Counted from the first letter of the stretch, positions 6,574 to 15,370 are shown. The stretch is DNA of 64,000 nucleotides from Actinomycetes bacterium (GCA_021794835.1 JAJYQA010000019.1:54735-118734), one strand, 5' to 3'. The notes: a model not told the origin generated them from the letters alone. A program made the numbers and translations.

Positions 6574-8049
6574 GTGGAAATAAGTGATAGGCTAGATGCG
6601 GAAGCGATCGATAAACTAAGCGTGGAAACAACTAACAAGCGCAATTTATACTGGGCTTTTTCCATTTTAAGTTTCCTTATCCTTGTTAGTATGGTATACA
6701 CCCGGGCTAACGTGTATTACATATATCTTGTGACGTACATCTGGTTTGGTGTGGCTTATGGGATGATGCTTCAGTATGGCCGGTTTTGTTTTGCTTCAGC
6801 CGCACGAGACCTTTTTGCTAACGGCGTTGCAAGAATGGCGGTAGGCATTATGGCAGCTCTTGTGTTTTTTGGCCTGATACAGGCGTCGCTTAATGCTGCT
6901 AACATGAGCACTTTTGAACCGGGACCCTTTGGTATCCACATGGTCATTGGGGGGCTAGTTTTTGGCGTCGGTATGGTGCTTGCGGGCGGTTGTGCCTCGG
7001 GTGTATTGTACAAGGTCGGCGAGGGTAACGGGACTGCCCTTCTAGCAGTTTTAGTGATGGGCTTTAGCCAGGCGATCTTTGCAGTTGCAGGCGGGCCGCT
7101 GATGAGAATTCTCCCCCAATCTTGGATAAAATCAGCAGCCACAAAAGGGCTGCCTCCCGGTAAGATAAACTCTTGGTATGATGTATATCTTTCTGGCTAT
7201 ATTTGGAACAAGCCCGCTACCCAAATAGCTAAAACAAGCTTAATAGCTAAAACTTTCCCCGGGGCGTCCGGCTATTTCGTAGGCGATGCGCTTTTGAGTG
7301 TTATTCTGCCGGCCATATTAATACTCGCGTTGATTTATATTATCTGGATCAGAAAAAGTTTTATTAAGAAGGTAATAAAGGCCAAAGGTAGCGCTGGTTT
7401 TCATGATGAACTTGCCGGATTCTGGGGTATGGTTACCGCCTCCAAACGGACGACTTTGACCGGCGTATTAATTGGTATTACAGCCGGGCTTCAGATGTGG
7501 GTGTTAAAAGGAATGCAGAATAAGTTTGGTATTAGCAATTTTGGCACGCTTTTGACGAAGATGGGACATACGGTAGATCTTTCGACAACGGGTAAAGTTT
7601 TTGACTCCGGGTTCTGGGTTATTGCCACCCAGGAATCCCAGTTTGCGGCTTGGGTGATGGAAAAACTTGGTATGAATATGCACTCTAATGTTTTCTTTGG
7701 TGTTATGAGTGGGGTTCCTGCGATCTGGCGTAATCCGGAATTATGGATGATAGTAGGCATTGTCCTTGGGTCGATGGTTGTTGCCTTAATAAACAGGGAG
7801 TTCAAGTGGAAGTGGCCAAAAGGCGAGCTTATCATATTTGGAATTCTCGGCGGGTTATTGATGGGGATAGGCTCCAGGTTGTCTCTGGGATGTAATGTTG
7901 GTGCTTTTTTTGACCGGGCAGCTGGCGGTGATCCCAGCGGGTGGCTATTTTTTGCAGGTATGGTGACCGGCGCGTTTGTAGGAGTTAAATTTCTCAACTG
8001 GCACACAGAGCGAAAGATGGAGAAGGCAATGGAGGCCTTTGATATATAG
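6574..8049 (+). CDS. yedE: YeeE/YedE-family sulfur-compound transporter
   Basis: About 491 residues with around ten membrane segments and the two-repeat YeeE/YedE fold. Conserved Cys motifs are visible: QYGRFCFASA, GGCASGVLYKVGEG and SLGCNVGAFF. In characterised YeeE (TsuA) three such Cys line the thiosulfate path. Related YedE proteins are linked to selenium metabolism, so the substrate could be thiosulfate or another S/Se compound. I start at GTG 6574 because GGAGGAGG lies a suitable distance upstream; the ORF-track ATG at 6550 contains that ribosome binding site. It sits between dsrH and tusA, a known sulfur-uptake arrangement. Confidence 0.9.
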   Translation: MEISDRLDAEAIDKLSVETTNKRNLYWAFSILSFLILVSMVYTRANVYYIYLVTYIWFGVAYGMMLQYGRFCFASAARDLFANGVARMAVGIMAALVFFGLIQASLNAANMSTFEPGPFGIHMVIGGLVFGVGMVLAGGCASGVLYKVGEGNGTALLAVLVMGFSQAIFAVAGGPLMRILPQSWIKSAATKGLPPGKINSWYDVYLSGYIWNKPATQIAKTSLIAKTFPGASGYFVGDALLSVILPAILILALIYIIWIRKSFIKKVIKAKGSAGFHDELAGFWGMVTASKRTTLTGVLIGITAGLQMWVLKGMQNKFGISNFGTLLTKMGHTVDLSTTGKVFDSGFWVIATQESQFAAWVMEKLGMNMHSNVFFGVMSGVPAIWRNPELWMIVGIVLGSMVVALINREFKWKWPKGELIIFGILGGLLMGIGSRLSLGCNVGAFFDRAAGGDPSGWLFFAGMVTGAFVGVKFLNWHTERKMEKAMEAFDI

Positions 8050-8102
8050 AACTAACTAAAACTAAAGCTACACTGGTTTATTTAATGAGGAGGATGAATC
8101 TT

Positions 8103-8354
8103 ATGGCGATTAAATTTGAGAAAGTAAGTGATGGGAATTATTCGCTTGATATTCGTGGGTATGTCTGCCCACAGCCGCAGCTCTACACCAAAAAGTCCCT
8201 GGAAAAGATGAATGAGGGTGAGATTGTAAAGGTAGTATTTGATAATCCATCATCCGCCGAGACTATTGCGCAAATGTGTGACCAAGCAGGCCACGATATT
8301 TTGGAGAGAAAGCAAGAGGGCGGAGAAATTGTAATGGTAATCAAGAAGGGCTAA
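8103..8354 (+). CDS. tusA: TusA-family sulfur carrier
   Basis: An 83-residue TusA/SirA-like protein. The sulfur-carrying Cys is in DIRGYVCPQPQLY, matching the CPxP motif. The ATG at 8103 is chosen over the ORF-track start because GAGGAGGATG precedes it. Next to a YeeE/YedE transporter, TusA-like proteins (TsuB) take sulfur from the transported compound and pass it to acceptors such as DsrE. It completes a self-contained uptake and relay operon. Confidence 0.92.
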   Translation: MAIKFEKVSDGNYSLDIRGYVCPQPQLYTKKSLEKMNEGEIVKVVFDNPSSAETIAQMCDQAGHDILERKQEGGEIVMVIKKG

Positions 8355-8372
8355 GTAAGGGGGTAGCTTATT

Positions 8373-8600
8373 GTGCCTACCGAGGCAAACAGTAAACCAC
8401 TAGCAATTGCAGTTGCCATTGTGGCGGTTATTTTGGTTATTTTGATGGTTTATGGCTTCACGGGGGTCCATCAAGGAGTTGCCTCTTCGCCGGGACGAGA
8501 GAAAGCACCCGGCTACGGAGCCCCACAATCTAACCAAAAAACGTTATCCAGCAAAGAACCCTCTGATCAAAAAGCAACTTCACCCGGCTATGGACGGTAA
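8373..8600 (+). CDS. Small single-pass membrane protein, PGYG motifs
   Basis: A 75-residue protein with GTG start and AAGGGGG upstream. It has a short N-terminus, one strong membrane helix (residues about 9-31, AIAVAIVAVILVILMVYGF) and a polar tail containing PGYG twice (residues about 50-53 and 71-74), the second at the very C-terminus. I do not recognise a family. It follows tusA by 18 bases and so is likely part of the sulfur operon; it may be a small partner of the transporter or an anchor. No Cys is present, so it is not itself a sulfur carrier. Confidence 0.65.
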   Translation: MPTEANSKPLAIAVAIVAVILVILMVYGFTGVHQGVASSPGREKAPGYGAPQSNQKTLSSKEPSDQKATSPGYGR

Positions 8601-8626
8601 CTGTATCCAAAGGAAGACAGTGATGG

Positions 8627-10066
8627 TTGATGGTTGGGATCGAAAGCAGAAATGGTGAAGTTATAGTCTTAGGGGGAGGTCTTGCCGGGCTTTCGGCCGG
8701 GCATATTTTAGCCCAGGCTAATAGACGGGTCTTGGTGTTTGAAAATGATTCTGCAGTGGGAGGTCTTGCAAAAACAATAGTAAGGGGAGAATTTAGATTT
8801 GACTTGGGAGGCCACCGGTTTTTCACAAAAAACGAACAGGTTGAGCGCTTCGTAAAAGATTTGCTGGGCGAGGAACTTATTGAGGTTCCTCGGACAAGTA
8901 AAATCTGTTTGCGTAATAAGTACTTTGATTATCCCCTTAAACCTTCAAATGCTATCTTTGGTTTGGGCATCCCAACCACATTAGAGCTACTCTTTAATTA
9001 TGGGCTTGAAAGAATTAAGGGCCGCTTTCGAGCGGTTGAAATTATCTCTCTTGAGGACTGGGTGGTCAGCCAATTTGGGCGCGCCATGTTTAATATTTAC
9101 TTTAAAGAATACAGCGAGAAAGTATGGGGGATAGAATGCAGCCAAATAAGCGCGGAATGGGTAGCAGAGCGCATCCAAGGCCTTTCTCTTAGTACGGCTA
9201 TAAAAAATGCATTCTTTAAATTTAATGGTAAGGAAATACCCACCCTTGCCGATAAGTTTCTGTATCCATCGTTGGGGATTGGGCGTATCTCCGATAAGCT
9301 TCGGGAAGCAATTGACAAGAGCGGTCATGTTTTGACCGCCACCCGTATCGAACGCCTATATCATTCTGGCTCCCAGATAAAAAGTTTAGCGGCAAAGAAT
9401 GGTAAGGGCACATATATGGTTGAGGGCCGCGACTTTATCTCGACTATACCGATGACTGCCCTGGTTGAGATGCTTTATCCAAGGGCCCCAAAGGATGTTC
9501 TTACGGCAGCTTCTAGCCTTCGCTATAGAGACCTGATAATCGTGGCCATTATGTTAAATCGTGAGCAGGCTACAGAACAAAGCTGGATATATATTCCCGA
9601 GCGGAAAATAGCCCTTGGGCGTATTCATGAGCCAAAGAACTGGAGTTCGAGAATGGCTCCAGCCGACAAGACGCTTTTGGTAGCAGAGCATTTCTGTTTT
9701 AAGGGGGACGAAACATGGTGCGCGGACGATGAGCAATTAGCAAAAAATACCGTCCGCCAACTCGAAAATCTAGGATTTATTAAAAGAGGCGAGGTTATAG
9801 ATAGCGCCGTGATAAGAGTGCCCAAGGCCTATCTTTTACCTGAAGTTGGATATGGTAAACACCGTAACAAAATATTGGACTATCTAAGCCGGTTTCAGAA
9901 TTTACATATTATCGGTCGGGGTGGATGTTTCAGGTATTTAAATATGGACCGTGCCATAGAGAACGGCCTGGAGGCGGCAGAAAGAATAATAAAAGGGGAA
10001 AACAATATACCTGCGGCCAAGCGGGAGAAGGCAGTTTCCTTACTTTGTTCGAGGACGGGTTCGTAG
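8627..10066 (+). CDS. FAD-dependent amine-oxidase-like oxidoreductase
   Basis: About 479 residues. The N-terminus carries the Rossmann motif VIVLGGGLAGLSAGHIL for FAD, then FDLGGHRFFTKNEQV, typical of the protoporphyrinogen-oxidase / UDP-galactopyranose-mutase-like branch found in polysaccharide clusters. The C-terminus (IIGRGGCFRYLNMDRAIENG) is the second FAD-binding segment. The reaction is not known; the family includes desaturases, mutases and oxidases acting on sugars or isoprenoids. TTG at 8627 or ATG at 8630 may be the start. It lies 26 bases after the small membrane protein and 10 bases before a radical SAM gene. Confidence 0.8.
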   Translation: MMVGIESRNGEVIVLGGGLAGLSAGHILAQANRRVLVFENDSAVGGLAKTIVRGEFRFDLGGHRFFTKNEQVERFVKDLLGEELIEVPRTSKICLRNKYFDYPLKPSNAIFGLGIPTTLELLFNYGLERIKGRFRAVEIISLEDWVVSQFGRAMFNIYFKEYSEKVWGIECSQISAEWVAERIQGLSLSTAIKNAFFKFNGKEIPTLADKFLYPSLGIGRISDKLREAIDKSGHVLTATRIERLYHSGSQIKSLAAKNGKGTYMVEGRDFISTIPMTALVEMLYPRAPKDVLTAASSLRYRDLIIVAIMLNREQATEQSWIYIPERKIALGRIHEPKNWSSRMAPADKTLLVAEHFCFKGDETWCADDEQLAKNTVRQLENLGFIKRGEVIDSAVIRVPKAYLLPEVGYGKHRNKILDYLSRFQNLHIIGRGGCFRYLNMDRAIENGLEAAERIIKGENNIPAAKREKAVSLLCSRTGS

Positions 10067-10076
10067 GTGAAATGAA

Positions 10077-11525
10077 ATGAAATGTGCTTTAATTGTACCT
10101 TCCTGGGCACCGGAAGATATTTTTCCTTCCAAAACGGCAAGTTCACAAATAAATTATTGGCAGCCCTTAGGAACCCTCTACGTTGCCTCGAGCCTTCAGC
10201 AGGCTGGTCATACAGTTAAGTTTTTTAACGGCGCTTTTATGACGCAGGCCGAGATATTAAATAAATTGAGAATTTATGAACCTGAATTTGTCGGCATCTA
10301 TTCCACCGCCTTTGGTTGGCTAAAAGCCCAAAAAACTGCGGCTGACATAAAGAGGCTTGTAAAGAAAGCTTTTATCTGTGTCGGGGGTCCCTATGCGGTT
10401 GCTATGCAGGAGCAATGCCTTTTTGATGAAGGGGCTAAAAGTATTGATGCTATAGTCACCGGCGAGGGTGAATTGACTGTTCCTGAAATGGTGGCTAATC
10501 TTCAGCAGGGGAAAAGCCTTGCTGGGGTAAAAGGCGTTGTTTATAGAAGCGGAGATGGTATAGTAAGCAACCCAGCAAGACCCTTGATTGATAACCTCGA
10601 CTTAATACCTTTTCCGGCCAGAGATCTTCTAGGCGATAAGGGTCTCTATATCCCTCCGCCAGCAACCTACAAAAGAAAGCCGGTTGCGGTCATGCTGACC
10701 TCACGGGGATGTAACCGCAGGTGCATCTATTGCTTTCAGTTAGACAAGAAAAGGGGAAGCGGTATCCGTTATCGCAGCGTGGATAATGTCTTGTCTGAAA
10801 TAGAACTCTGCTTACGGCAAGGCTTTAAGGAGATAAAGTTTTTGGATGATACCTTTGCTGCCGATTATAGTCGGGCTATGCAAATCGCTCAGGAGATAAA
10901 GGCCAGGCATCTTGATTTTGCATGGTTTGTCTCAGCTTGTGTGAATCAGGTGGATAAACCATTGCTGAGGGCGTTTAAAGAGGCTGGCTGCTGGGCGATA
11001 CTTTTTGGAGCCGAAAGTGGCGTTCAAAAAAATCTTAATATGATAAGAAAAGGGATAACCTTGGAGCAAACAAAAGCCGCCGTGCGGGCGGCAAAAGAAG
11101 TCGGGTTGAAGGTGATCACGCCCTTTATTTTTGGTATACCTGGAGAGACCTTTACGGAGGGGCTAAAAACAATTGAATTTGCCTGTGAGCTTGATCCCGA
11201 TATCGCGAACTTTCATGCCATTGTTCCCTTTCCAGGCACGGAGCTTTACGATAAAGTAGAAAAATACGGCACAATTTCTAGCAAACTTACGGATTATACT
11301 TACCAAGGTGCGGCTTTTGTTCCCTTTACGATGACCAGAGAGGAAATTATGCAATTGCGCTCAATGGCATTTAAGAAATTTTACTCTCGGCCTAGATTGG
11401 TGATGCGGAAGTTTTTTGAAATCAGAAACATTCAGGACTTAAAAAATGCCGGTAAGGGCATAAAGAGCCTGTTTTGGCTATGGGCTGATCGTAACGCACT
11501 TCAAGTGCAAAAGAAGAGTCGGTAG
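10077..11525 (+). CDS. B12-binding-domain radical SAM enzyme
   Basis: A 482-residue protein of the BchE-like class. The N-terminal ~150 residues look like a cobalamin-binding fold (LGTLYVASSLQQAGHTV, FICVGGPYAVAM, IVTGEGE), but the canonical DxHxxG cobalt-ligand motif is not evident. The radical SAM core has RGCNRRCIYCFQ (CxxxCxxC) and GAESGVQKNL. The remaining C-terminus is probably substrate-specific. Such proteins do methylations or rearrangements in lipid, pigment or antibiotic pathways. It is ten bases downstream of the FAD oxidoreductase, so the two may act on the same product. Confidence 0.85.
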   Translation: MKCALIVPSWAPEDIFPSKTASSQINYWQPLGTLYVASSLQQAGHTVKFFNGAFMTQAEILNKLRIYEPEFVGIYSTAFGWLKAQKTAADIKRLVKKAFICVGGPYAVAMQEQCLFDEGAKSIDAIVTGEGELTVPEMVANLQQGKSLAGVKGVVYRSGDGIVSNPARPLIDNLDLIPFPARDLLGDKGLYIPPPATYKRKPVAVMLTSRGCNRRCIYCFQLDKKRGSGIRYRSVDNVLSEIELCLRQGFKEIKFLDDTFAADYSRAMQIAQEIKARHLDFAWFVSACVNQVDKPLLRAFKEAGCWAILFGAESGVQKNLNMIRKGITLEQTKAAVRAAKEVGLKVITPFIFGIPGETFTEGLKTIEFACELDPDIANFHAIVPFPGTELYDKVEKYGTISSKLTDYTYQGAAFVPFTMTREEIMQLRSMAFKKFYSRPRLVMRKFFEIRNIQDLKNAGKGIKSLFWLWADRNALQVQKKSR

Positions 11526-11542
11526 ACCGCTCCCCCAAGGCT

Positions 11543-12625
11543 CTATTGTAACTGCAGATACTCTTTTATAAGCAGGGGATACATTTTAGGATTAAACAAA
11601 ATATTGGTCATGAAGTAGCACTCGTGGGAACAAAAACACCGATTTTCCCGGACTTCCCGCCTGATTTTTTTGGCCTGACCCGACTGCAGCAATTTTTGCA
11701 TATTGTAGTTGTAGTTTTTTATGTTCCCGATCTTTTGGTCTAACAGTTCGCAGGGATAAACATCCCCGGTTTCGGTTAAAACTAGGTTTAATCGACCGGC
11801 ATAACATGGGAGTACACGTTTCTGTCGGAGCATGGTTTGATAAATAAGGTGCCTTTGCAGGATATCTTGAGCAGACTTGAGCCGCGCACCTAGAAAATGG
11901 TACCGGCCGGTTGACTTTTTCTTTAAGTCTTTTTCCATGGCTTCAACGGCGGCATGGTACTTGGCTAAATCTACATTTTTTAAGCTCTCGTCCTTGAGCT
12001 TGCCGCGGATTATTGAGAGTGTGTGTGTTCTTACGTGATCTAGGCCCTTAACAAATTCAAATATTTTATTTATATGATCTTGGTTTGCTGCGCAAAAGAC
12101 TGTGTTAATCCCTAGCTCAAAGTTTGGGTATTTATTTAAAAGTTTACTAAGTTGGTGATGCGTTTCCATCACTTTCTCAAAGCTACCGCGTATACCACGC
12201 AGGTTATCATGCTCGGTGCCAAGCCCATCCAAGGATAACTTTACGGCCACCACGCTGTTGGGGCAGTGCTGCAAAATTTTCTCTGTTTTGTTTTTTATTA
12301 GATCGGGCGTTAACCCATTAGTGGAATAAAGGAAAATGGTTGGTTTATTCCACTTATAGAAGATTCGGCTTATATCAACTATGTCATCGCGTAGATAAAC
12401 CTCCCCGCCGGAGAAGGCCACCCAGAGCAGGCGGCCAAGGGAAAGCGCAAGCCTCTCAATTTCTTGCCGGGATATCTCGGGCTGATCGTCCAAGGGTGCT
12501 TCTTGTTTGCGCAGGTAAAAGCAGAAAGGACACCTGGCGTTGCATTTTTTAGTAACAAAGAAGGTAAGCTGGATAGGCCTTTTTTTCCATAAGATATATC
12601 CTGCATAACGCATTGGTGAATACAT
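11543..12625 (-). CDS. Radical SAM protein with SPASM-like C-terminus
   Basis: A 360-residue protein. The cluster motif is KKCNARCPFCFY (CxxxCxxC) with AFSGGEVYLRDD downstream, typical for radical SAM enzymes. The C-terminal part has CYAGRLNLVLTETGDVYPCELL and NRCFCSHECY, a Cys arrangement like SPASM/twitch domains that hold extra Fe-S clusters. Members modify peptides, sugars or alcohols. The gene overlaps the upstream GT2 gene by one base, and GGAGG lies inside the end of that gene, so they are coupled. It converges with the B12 radical SAM gene. Confidence 0.85.
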   Translation of the reverse strand: MYSPMRYAGYILWKKRPIQLTFFVTKKCNARCPFCFYLRKQEAPLDDQPEISRQEIERLALSLGRLLWVAFSGGEVYLRDDIVDISRIFYKWNKPTIFLYSTNGLTPDLIKNKTEKILQHCPNSVVAVKLSLDGLGTEHDNLRGIRGSFEKVMETHHQLSKLLNKYPNFELGINTVFCAANQDHINKIFEFVKGLDHVRTHTLSIIRGKLKDESLKNVDLAKYHAAVEAMEKDLKKKSTGRYHFLGARLKSAQDILQRHLIYQTMLRQKRVLPCYAGRLNLVLTETGDVYPCELLDQKIGNIKNYNYNMQKLLQSGQAKKIRREVRENRCFCSHECYFMTNILFNPKMYPLLIKEYLQLQ

Positions 12626-13638
12626 TAGCCATACCTCCTTTGTGGTTTGTAATTCTTAAGATATTTTGCTGATTTTATTACTCCGGCGACTGTCCCAACC
12701 CATATGGCCATAGGATAGAGCGTTGTGTAATAAAGTATTGCGATAATAGTAAAGGGCAGACCTTTAATCCTATAAAATGCCAACAGCAATCCTTTGTTTA
12801 TGAATAAATTGACGGCAAAAATCATAATGATTAACCACAAGAAGGTAAAGTTTACGGATATGAGGCTTAAGCATAAGATAAGCATGCTTAGCAAGTGGGA
12901 CATGCCGTTGATCTTAAGCTCGGCTGAGGCTGTACCGGAATCAGCGAGCAAGTCTTTGTTGTTTAGGGAGTATATTGTCCAGTACATAGATTTTTTCAGG
13001 GCGTTGCGAAGTGACTTAGCTAAAGAAAAATTGAATATGTGTTGGACAAGTATTTCTGGATTTATAACGAGCTTGCAGCCATTTTCCCGAAGTTGGTGGC
13101 TGAACTCCACGTCCTCCAACATGGGTAAAATTTGCTCTCGAAACCCACCGCTGCTCTTGAAATAGTAGGCGCTTATGGCCATCGCATGGGCGGCGATATA
13201 GTCCGGCTCCTTTCTCTTAGTTTCGAAAAAGTTTACGAATATAGATTGGAAAGTACTAAAAAAAGTGTCATCGAAAGGGGCCGTAGTGTAAGTGCCCCCG
13301 ACGATTGTATAATCACCGCTATGTTCTGACATAGCGCTGTTCACGGTACTTAGAGTGTTTTTTTGCGCAAGGCAGTCGGAATCGATAAAGAAGAGTATTT
13401 CTCCAGTACTGTTATCTGCGCCGGCGTTCCGCGCTTTTGCGGCACCGGAGTGTTTATCTAGCTGGATAAGCCTGCAGGGGAATCTTTTTATTATCTCTAC
13501 CGAACTATCTGTTGAGCAGTCATCCACAACTATGATCTCGAAGTTTTTATATTGCGAAGAAAAGACAGCTTCGAGGCATTTACCTATAGTTGTACTCCTA
13601 TTATAATTTGGGATGATAACAGAAATATGTTTTTCCAT
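12625..13638 (-). CDS. GT2 family glycosyltransferase
   Basis: A 337-residue GT-A protein. It begins with SVIIPNYNRSTTIGKCLEAV, has EIIVVDDCSTDSS and FFIDSDCLA (the DxD metal and nucleotide-sugar site), and ends with two or three hydrophobic segments (residues about 235-320), so it is membrane-anchored. It adds a sugar to a membrane or extracellular glycan precursor. It is coupled to the downstream radical SAM gene. The ribosome binding site is poor. Together with the GT39-like gene at 3449 it suggests an envelope-glycan function for this island. Confidence 0.87.
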   Translation of the reverse strand: MEKHISVIIPNYNRSTTIGKCLEAVFSSQYKNFEIIVVDDCSTDSSVEIIKRFPCRLIQLDKHSGAAKARNAGADNSTGEILFFIDSDCLAQKNTLSTVNSAMSEHSGDYTIVGGTYTTAPFDDTFFSTFQSIFVNFFETKRKEPDYIAAHAMAISAYYFKSSGGFREQILPMLEDVEFSHQLRENGCKLVINPEILVQHIFNFSLAKSLRNALKKSMYWTIYSLNNKDLLADSGTASAELKINGMSHLLSMLILCLSLISVNFTFLWLIIMIFAVNLFINKGLLLAFYRIKGLPFTIIAILYYTTLYPMAIWVGTVAGVIKSAKYLKNYKPQRRYG

Positions 13639-13697
13639 AGGTGTTATATTTTATAAAGAAGAACTTGCTATAGCTAATATTAGCTAATTAGCAATAA

Positions 13698-13746
13698 AAG
13701 AACATGGGAAAGCTAATCTTCGCCTCTCCCATGTTCTTAGTTTTTC
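13698..13746 (-). terminator. Terminator of split-Soret cytochrome gene
   Basis: AAGAACATGGGA and TCCCATGTTCTT form a perfect 12-bp stem with a 17-base loop, T-rich on both strands. It lies about 100 bases past the stop of the minus-strand cytochrome gene and before the GT2 start. Confidence 0.65.
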
Positions 13747-13843
13747 CTACCGGCCGCCAAACTTTTTTACTCTTTTTGGCTCTCCTAAAGTAGCATTCTT
13801 GGATTTCATGTGTTTTTACACAAACTTTCGTATCAGCTTCTGC

Positions 13844-14665
13844 TTAAAAACTGGGATGGTGCGCTTTGTAGTTTAAGTCGTGACATTGCTCGCAGTTTTC
13901 TTTGCCACGTATATTACCTAAAGTGCCACCTTTAGCATGGCACCCTCGGCAGGTTTGCACTGCAGGTGGTATTGTGTAAGCCGCTGCAAAGGTGCCATCG
14001 GCCATTTTATTTAACAACCCTGCGGCGTGCGCGGCTACATCTCCTGCAAGTTTGGCACAGCGGTCGGCCCGTTCTGGTGAAAGAGCTTTTTTCCCCGATA
14101 CTTTACACCAGTTGGCGATGGAGACATGGCAAAGGGTAGATCCGGAAACACTTTGCACTTGTCCCGGGAATTTGGCGTAAGCATCATGTTTCTTGCTTGG
14201 GAAAGAATTCGTTGTGTAGAAGTTCAAAAGCTCGGTTACTAATTTCGGATAAGTCTTTTTGTCAGAAGCCAGGTTTAGGACCGCACAACTTCCATTTAAC
14301 GCTCCACATAAAGAACCCCATCCCGCCATTCCTCCCTCCCCATATCTAAACATATCTATAGGCAGAGAGCTATAGGGGTCGCCGACTTTGGCACTGAGTT
14401 CAGAAACCAGCGCGCGGACAGCACCGTACATGCAGGCCCCCTCATAATACCCCTCATATCCCTTCTTCCTAACCACCTCTGGATCCAACTTTTGGTACGG
14501 CCATGGCCATTTGGCTGCCATGGCTGTTTTAGTAGCTCCGTTTGAAGCGCACCCTCCGGCAAAGAGCCCGCCGCCTACGACTCCACCCACAGCCAGGCCG
14601 GTTGCCAGCGTACTTGCGTTTTTAAGAAAGTTCCTTCTTGAGAGTTTTTCCTCAGTTGCCTCCAT
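13844..14665 (-). CDS. Tat-exported split-Soret-like dihaem cytochrome c (C_GCAxxG_C_C family)
   Basis: About 273 residues. The N-terminus EKLSRRNFLKNAS followed by a Gly/Ala-rich hydrophobic stretch is a twin-arginine signal; FAGGC could be a lipidation site. The middle carries spaced Cys/Gly motifs (GACMYGAVRAL, GSLCGALNGSC) of the C_GCAxxG_C_C family. The C-terminal 50 residues hold two haem c sites, CRGCH and CEQCH. This matches the layout of split-Soret cytochrome c, a dimer with two haems per chain. I choose the second ATG (14665) because GGAGG is only three bases from the first. Its electron partner is unknown. It has its own promoter and terminator. Confidence 0.85.
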   Translation of the reverse strand: MEATEEKLSRRNFLKNASTLATGLAVGGVVGGGLFAGGCASNGATKTAMAAKWPWPYQKLDPEVVRKKGYEGYYEGACMYGAVRALVSELSAKVGDPYSSLPIDMFRYGEGGMAGWGSLCGALNGSCAVLNLASDKKTYPKLVTELLNFYTTNSFPSKKHDAYAKFPGQVQSVSGSTLCHVSIANWCKVSGKKALSPERADRCAKLAGDVAAHAAGLLNKMADGTFAAAYTIPPAVQTCRGCHAKGGTLGNIRGKENCEQCHDLNYKAHHPSF

Positions 14666-14844
14666 CAACATACACCTCCAAAATTTTTAATATAATGCCT
14701 GCCTTATGAGATTTTAGTAATCTTGCGCCTCCCCCTTTCTAAGTTGCCGGTTCTGCCCGTAGCATTTCTTGTTTATATAAGTTACGTTAGCTCCCATAAC
14801 GACTAAATTCCTAGTCATCTTGAAATTACTAGTATTCCTACTGT

Positions 14845-14854
14845 TTTACTAGGA
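14845..14854 (-). promoter_or_regulatory. TCCTAGTAAA operator-like motif, site 2
   Basis: Read on the minus strand the sequence is TATCCTAGTAAAAC and overlaps the -10 box of the cytochrome promoter. The same ten-base word occurs at the start site of the dsrEFH operon. Related words TTACTAGTA and TTCCTAG follow within 40 bases, suggesting several half-sites. Confidence 0.4.
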
Positions 14855-14880
14855 TAACAGGTAGCTTTCCCTTTTGTCAA
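14851..14880 (-). promoter_or_regulatory. Promoter of split-Soret cytochrome gene
   Basis: On the minus strand TTGACA (14880-14875), 18 bases, then TATCCT (14856-14851). It is about 190 bases upstream of the start, leaving a long leader. Confidence 0.55.
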
Positions 14881-15239
14881 GCATTTGCCAGTAAAGAAGC
14901 ATAAGAGATAAGCAATGGACTTCGCTTGTCTTTCTTATGTGCGCCCGGCATGCGAAGTAACTTGGCGATAAAGGCACCGCTCCCACGAAAACCCATAAAT
15001 GCCCGTAACTGACCGTATTCCGCTCAGATCGACCACTGATTCTGATTTAAACCGACCACTTTTTGAAAAATCGGAATACTGGCCGGATGAATCAATCTGA
15101 ATGAATTGATGTATGATTAGTTTGTAAACAAGTAAGACTCGGGCGCTGGTAACTAAAAAGTTTGGGGATTTCAAGGAGAAAGTTAAAGAAATATGGCAGG
15201 GCAGATTGTCCTTTGCGCTGACAAGGACGGTTTTACCAG
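14881..15239. other. Gene-free stretch with possible IS21-type end
   Basis: No credible gene. The ORF 14935-15174 on the minus strand has no family features. Bases 15030-15060 hold two copies of the word CGACCAC spaced about 20 bases apart. A similar pair in the opposite sense (GTGGTCG twice) is at 3184-3212, beside the recombinase remnant. Repeated GTGGTC words are typical of IS21-family ends, so both might be insertion-sequence scars. Confidence 0.3.
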
Positions 15240-15268
15240 TTGCAATATAGGATGAAAGACAGTATAAT
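15240..15268 (+). promoter_or_regulatory. Promoter of tRNA-Asp
   Basis: TTGCAA (15240-15245), 17 bases, TATAAT (15263-15268), about 100 bases upstream of tRNA-Asp. Confidence 0.6.
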
Positions 15269-15370
15269 TTTTTTGGCTATTTTTACAGGTGTTTTTAAAA
15301 AACTGCTTTATTAGTAGAAAGCAACGGGGATTAGATAAAAACTGTAGACGAGATTGTAAATAATATATCT

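Noticed and set aside
7491-8006. Minus-strand 171-residue ORF
   Set aside because: It lies wholly inside the yedE gene in antisense; the plus frame has clear family motifs.
14935-15174. Minus-strand 79-residue ORF in the gap before tRNA-Asp
   Set aside because: No ribosome binding site, no family resemblance, and composition unlike the neighbours.
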